Positions 30,701 through 33,675 of a DNA stretch of 33,675 nt are shown here, piece by piece. Position 1 is the stretch's first letter, and every line of letters begins with the position of its first letter. The DNA is from a virus: positions 1-33,675 of IMG/VR virus record IMGVR_UViG_3300020221_000062. One strand, given 5' to 3'. The position numbers and the translations under genes are program-made. The notes beneath the pieces are model-generated. The model did not search any database and was not told the DNA's origin. It saw nothing but the letters and a program-made list of their open reading frames with translations.

Positions 30701-33675
30701 TACTCCTTTTACAAACCTTAAGTTTAGTCAACCAATTCAATACTTATATCCACAAACGAATCGTGATAATCCGGTTTCTGATCCAGATTCAACGATCTGT
30801 TTTGCATCCCCAGATTTAATTGGCCAAGTTTTGGTTAATGATCCTCAAAAGAGTATCACAAAAGAAACTGTTGAAAAGAATCTGTCCGACTTTAGTGTTG
30901 GAATTGGAATTACAAATGCAACCTCTAGTTCTTCAACTGCACATACACTCTTTACAACCATTGATCATGGACTCTGTGGTATTACATCAGTTACCATTAC
31001 AAACGCAGGATCTGGATATGCTGCAGGAAACTACTATAATGTAAGATTAAATGGTGGTTCTGGTGTAAATGCAACAGCAAGAGTCACCGTCTCTGCTGGC
31101 GGAACTGTAACTGCTGTCAAAGTTATGGATGGCGGTTCTGCATATATTGTTGGAGATAGTTTATCATTAGTTGGTGTCGGAACTATTGGATCGGGTGCTG
31201 CAATCGAAGTTGCAAACATCTATAGTCATGTAGGAGAATCAATTGCAATTTCTGGAATTTCCTCTGCCGCATATGATGGATACAATACTCTTTATAAGAT
31301 TACTGCAGTTCCAGCATCACAACAAATTACAGTTCAATCTTCAGAGGCAATCAACAACTTACCAACTGCGGTAGGACTTGGCGTTACTGTTACAGCAAAT
31401 GCGAGTGTTCTCTTAACTGGTAAAACACTTGGCATTTCGACATTTACTTATGAAGCAACATCGGGAATCGGAACCTTAACGTTTACTGATTCTCATGGAT
31501 TTAGAGTAAATAACAAACTTCGCATTTCAGGTGCTGATAGGGCATTGTTTAATGGTGATTTTATTGTTACCAAGTTGAACAACTGGCAATCTCTTGCAGT
31601 TAACATTGGTATTGCAACAACGGCTCCTTCTACTGGTGGGAACATTACTGTCTATCGTCCAGCATTGACTGCTCTTGCTGGAGATCTGACAAATGTAAAT
31701 GAGACTGTCTCTGGACGTTTAATTTCACAGTATGCTGGTATCTCAACAGCATTGGGTGCTGATTATGCTGCAAATGCATCGGATACTGCTCCACTGTTTA
31801 TTCAAGATGCTGATACACTTGGACTCAATGTCGGAGATTATCTCTTAATTGATGATGAAATCTTCCGTATCAGAACTGATATTTCTGGAAATAATTTCCA
31901 AGTTTTTAGAGAACTCTTTGGTACTCCAAGACAAAATCATGCTTACGGAACTGCAATTCGTAAGATTAAACCGCAACCAGTTGAATTAAGAAGAAACTCA
32001 ATTCTTCGCGCATCCGCACATACATTTGAATATCTTGGATTTGGCCCTGGTAACTATTCAACTGCATTCCCAGAAAGACAAGATAGAGTTCCTTCATCTC
32101 AAGAAATTCTTCTTGCTCAAGCAACAAAAACTGAGGGTGGACTTGCCATCTATACTGGTATGGATGATAAGGGTAATTTTTATACAGGCACTAAAAGACT
32201 TAATCCATCAACAGGACAAGAGGAAATTTATGAAACTCCAATTCCAACAACAACTGGAGAAGATGCTCAAGGTGGTAGCAATAGTGTTGGATCAGATATT
32301 GTTGCAACATCAGAAGTTTTAGTCGATCGTTCAATTAAAGTCGAAGGCGGCGCAGATTCAAATCTGATTTCTGAATTCAACGGCCCAGTTGTATTCAATA
32401 AAAAGATTACATCGACTGCAGATGAAGGTGTTGAAACAAAATCACTCTTCTTAAAAGGTGATGCACAAGTTGCTCGTGAATTTACTGTTGGTGTTGGATC
32501 GACTCCAACCGTATTAGGATCCTATGGTGATGTCAAATATAAGGCCAATCCAATTCACCGCGAATATATGGGTTGGATTTATACAGTTCAGAATCAGTGG
32601 GAACCATTCGGATTCATTGGAACTCTTCCAAATGGACTTGTATTTGGTGCTGCAAACCAGGTTCTTTATAAGAACCCACTCGGAGAAAATGCAGGTAACC
32701 AAGACTTCTTGTTTGATCAGAACTCTACACTGATCATCGGTTCTCAATCTGTTGTTGGAACTGCTGGATCTACAGGAACTCAAAATCAAAAGATTCAAAT
32801 TCATGGTGGCGCATACTTCCATCAAAATGTTGGTATCGGAACAACAACTCCAACTGCAGCACTGAATGTTGTCGGTAATGTTGGCATCACAGGTATTGCA
32901 ACATTTGGAACCAATGCAGTTATAATTAATGGAACTAACACTAGAGTAAACGTTGGTATCACTTCAATCACATCTGGTATTGTTACTGCTTCTTCTGGTA
33001 TCGTTACTTACTATGGTGATGGACAATATCTCAAAAACATTGATAGTTCGAAGTGGCAAAATGTTGCTACAGGACTTGGGACAGGAATCTACAGTAAAAA
33101 CTCACTTCGCGTAGGTATTGGAACCACAATCCCAGAAGCAGTTCTTCATGTCTCAACTGGTGTTTCTACAAGTGTTGATGGTGGACTTGCAAGATTCTTA
33201 ACGCCAAATCTTGGAATTGGCTCAATCAGTAGTTTCACTTTGGGTAGAAGATTTGCTTCTGGAACTAACTTCCAATCTGTATTGTTTAATTACAATTACT
33301 TTGGTAGTTCTGCTTCAAGTGGATCATTTCTTGCAATTAGTCATGCTGGACAAGGAAATACTCTTGTTGTTGCTGATAATGATCGTGTTGGTGTTGGAAC
33401 TACAAATCCCCAAGCAAAACTTCATGTTAATGGAACAATTATATCTGATCAAGGTATTGCAGTTTCATCCGGTGGCATTAATGCTGATGGACAAACTATC
33501 ATTGCAAATACTTTTACTGGAACTGCTGCTAATGCTATTAATGCAACAAATGCCACAAACGCCACCAATGCCACAAACGCCACCAATGCCACAAACGCCA
33601 CTGCTGCAAACAATGGTGCAAAAGCTTGGGTAAGTTTCAATTCTGGCGGGGGAGTACTTGCAAGTTATAATGTAT
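27780..33675 (+). CDS. Giant fibre-like virion structural protein, 3' end outside window
   Basis: At least 1,965 codons, still open at the window edge. The N-terminus MGLSRLDNFLKSVRGTILYV then DPNSLDATDSIENQGNSLAR and TTILLYPGDHFVDNRPG is typical of a large cyanophage tail or baseplate fibre protein, with a pectate-lyase-like beta-helix expected. In the middle is ITNAGSGYAAGNYYNVRLNG (about 1073-1092), a repeat of the GSGYxxG type. Near the end are three copies of a V-GIGTT-P-A-L-V unit (32829, 33109, 33385), an Ala-Thr-Asn tandem repeat (33549-33602) and AKAWVSFNSGGGVLASYNV, the start of a C-terminal domain common in phage fibres. It is expected to bind the host or decorate the baseplate; the real binding domain would be past the window. 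Confidence 0.85.
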   Translation, partial: MGLSRLDNFLKSVRGTILYVDPNSLDATDSIENQGNSLARPFRSLQRALIEAARFSYQRGLDNDRFGKTTILLYPGDHFVDNRPGWIPDGANNFRLRSGATSSNLTELTLTTNFDVSAEDNELYKYNSIHGGIIVPRGTSIVGMDLRKTKIRPLYVPDPENDNIERSCVLRVTGACYFWQFTILDADPNGTCYKDYTTNIFVPNFSHHKLAGFEYADGVNNVKIDDTFQTFETSRTDLDMYYEKVGIAYGITSGRPVSPDYPSEVDLQPVIDEYRIVGSRGAAVGITSIRSGDGITGNTTITVTLEEEFPQLSVDTPIQINGVAAAGYDGQFVVNAVNSLTEIQYKVQNTPVSFLPSVAGATLNIAVDTVTSASPYIFNVSLRSVYGMCGLLGDGSKADGFKSMVVAQYTGIGLQKDDNAFVKYDSSSGTYRDSTTVANLHTDSLARFKPAYENFHIKAVNDAYMQLVSVFAIGFTEHFAVESGGDFSINNSNSNFGAKAFRASGFRKDAFARDDVGYITHFIAPKEIEDTEISVGFAAIDIPRTVSAATTHKLYLFNETELDNPPITVIDGYRLGAKENDIIYTELNVATGGGSTDINVFSARIVMPNTQNTGTEVSSEKSFYVGRTVAGINSVSANVLTLTSNHSFLNGESVRVISENGHLPDGVEFNTVYHAITNDVASINANQIKLAQSLNDAINDNEITLNNKGGTLQIVSRVSDKNPGELGHPVGFDTVQGQWFVNVATAASENSIYPTLAALPTPNPGDKTSRSYIKRKPDQRGLIDTTYRVRYVIPKDSTTIARPPLDGYIIQESNSVLGAGTTEIAEFFDPAGTTLTNSTQFRNFRFIADANWVGGTANIITEFPHDLNVGSEVEVINVLSGNNTTGIANSAFNGTHTVTGIGSARHFSFALTGDPGAFLNDTSTRNADLPYFKRKKLKNTYQVFRSEEVQPYVSNVQDGVYHLYIINASNSPTVTPFTNLKFSQPIQYLYPQTNRDNPVSDPDSTICFASPDLIGQVLVNDPQKSITKETVEKNLSDFSVGIGITNATSSSSTAHTLFTTIDHGLCGITSVTITNAGSGYAAGNYYNVRLNGGSGVNATARVTVSAGGTVTAVKVMDGGSAYIVGDSLSLVGVGTIGSGAAIEVANIYSHVGESIAISGISSAAYDGYNTLYKITAVPASQQITVQSSEAINNLPTAVGLGVTVTANASVLLTGKTLGISTFTYEATSGIGTLTFTDSHGFRVNNKLRISGADRALFNGDFIVTKLNNWQSLAVNIGIATTAPSTGGNITVYRPALTALAGDLTNVNETVSGRLISQYAGISTALGADYAANASDTAPLFIQDADTLGLNVGDYLLIDDEIFRIRTDISGNNFQVFRELFGTPRQNHAYGTAIRKIKPQPVELRRNSILRASAHTFEYLGFGPGNYSTAFPERQDRVPSSQEILLAQATKTEGGLAIYTGMDDKGNFYTGTKRLNPSTGQEEIYETPIPTTTGEDAQGGSNSVGSDIVATSEVLVDRSIKVEGGADSNLISEFNGPVVFNKKITSTADEGVETKSLFLKGDAQVAREFTVGVGSTPTVLGSYGDVKYKANPIHREYMGWIYTVQNQWEPFGFIGTLPNGLVFGAANQVLYKNPLGENAGNQDFLFDQNSTLIIGSQSVVGTAGSTGTQNQKIQIHGGAYFHQNVGIGTTTPTAALNVVGNVGITGIATFGTNAVIINGTNTRVNVGITSITSGIVTASSGIVTYYGDGQYLKNIDSSKWQNVATGLGTGIYSKNSLRVGIGTTIPEAVLHVSTGVSTSVDGGLARFLTPNLGIGSISSFTLGRRFASGTNFQSVLFNYNYFGSSASSGSFLAISHAGQGNTLVVADNDRVGVGTTNPQAKLHVNGTIISDQGIAVSSGGINADGQTIIANTFTGTAANAINATNATNATNATNATNATNATAANNGAKAWVSFNSGGGVLASYNV
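33549..33602 (+). repeat. Three 18-base tandem repeats
   Basis: Three in-frame copies of AATGCCACAAACGCCACC (the third with one change at its last base) encode an Asn-Ala-Thr series. They use GCC and AAC codons unlike the AT-rich sequence around them, so replication slippage is a likely origin. The number of copies may vary between relatives. Confidence 0.85.

Noticed and set aside
33541-33610. CRISPR-like short repeat array
   Set aside because: The repeats are directly tandem without spacers and are coding in frame; no other CRISPR or cas signal is seen in the window.

Overview
The window is a piece of a T4-like cyanophage genome (a contractile-tailed virus of marine Synechococcus or Prochlorococcus). 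This rests on an almost complete photosystem II D2 gene (psbD), further cyanobacterial or host-like genes (speD, thyX, phoH, a DUF1825 gene, a CP12-like gene, a DUF4278 gene), T4 replication and late-transcription genes (gp33, gp59, gp32) and a T4-type baseplate and tail module (gp53, gp48, gp4, gp54, gp26, tape-measure-like proteins, hub proteins). Genes are tightly packed, often with overlapping stop and start codons. Two promoter classes can be seen: sigma70-like TTGACA/TATAAT promoters, and a T4-type late motif, NATAAATA.

Layout. 1-3431: psbD with its own terminator, a glutaredoxin behind a late promoter, small cyanophage proteins and S-adenosylmethionine decarboxylase. 3432-4156: a sigma70-type promoter, a leader with the conserved core of the glutamine-binding glnA/Downstream-peptide RNAs, a run of small ORFs including a DUF4278 protein, and a terminator whose loop contains the -35 box of the next promoter. 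4178-9721: thyX, an FmdB-like protein, phoH, a RecB-like nuclease, then gp33, gp59, a DUF1825 protein and gp32. 9722-12565, minus strand: gp53, gp48, a small conserved protein and gp4. 12604-24112, plus strand: gp54, gp26, a small protein, two large tape-measure-like proteins (the second with a lytic transglycosylase domain and a peptidase-like domain), a hub protein, a CP12-like protein, a gp5-like OB-fold protein, a separate spike-like beta-helix protein and a fibre-like protein. 24109-27652: accessory island with three tRNAs (Gly-TCC, Leu-TAA, Thr-TGT), small ORFs, a 2OG-Fe(II) oxygenase, a Mom-like GNAT protein (a candidate DNA modifier) and a flavin-dependent halogenase-like gene. 27641-27750: a promoter and terminator that could make a short RNA, then a late promoter. 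27780 to the end: the first 1,965 codons of a giant fibre-like structural gene, still open at the window edge.

How it fits together. D2 would sustain host photosynthesis during infection. ThyX, glutaredoxin and SpeD support nucleotide and polyamine supply. Gp33, gp59 and gp32 link replication to late transcription, and the late genes build the baseplate, tube and fibres. The most interesting parts are the glutamine-riboswitch-like leader over small nitrogen-type proteins, the CP12-like gene inside the hub operon, and the island with the Mom-like, oxygenase and halogenase genes. All functions are read from sequence motifs and remembered families; no database search was run.
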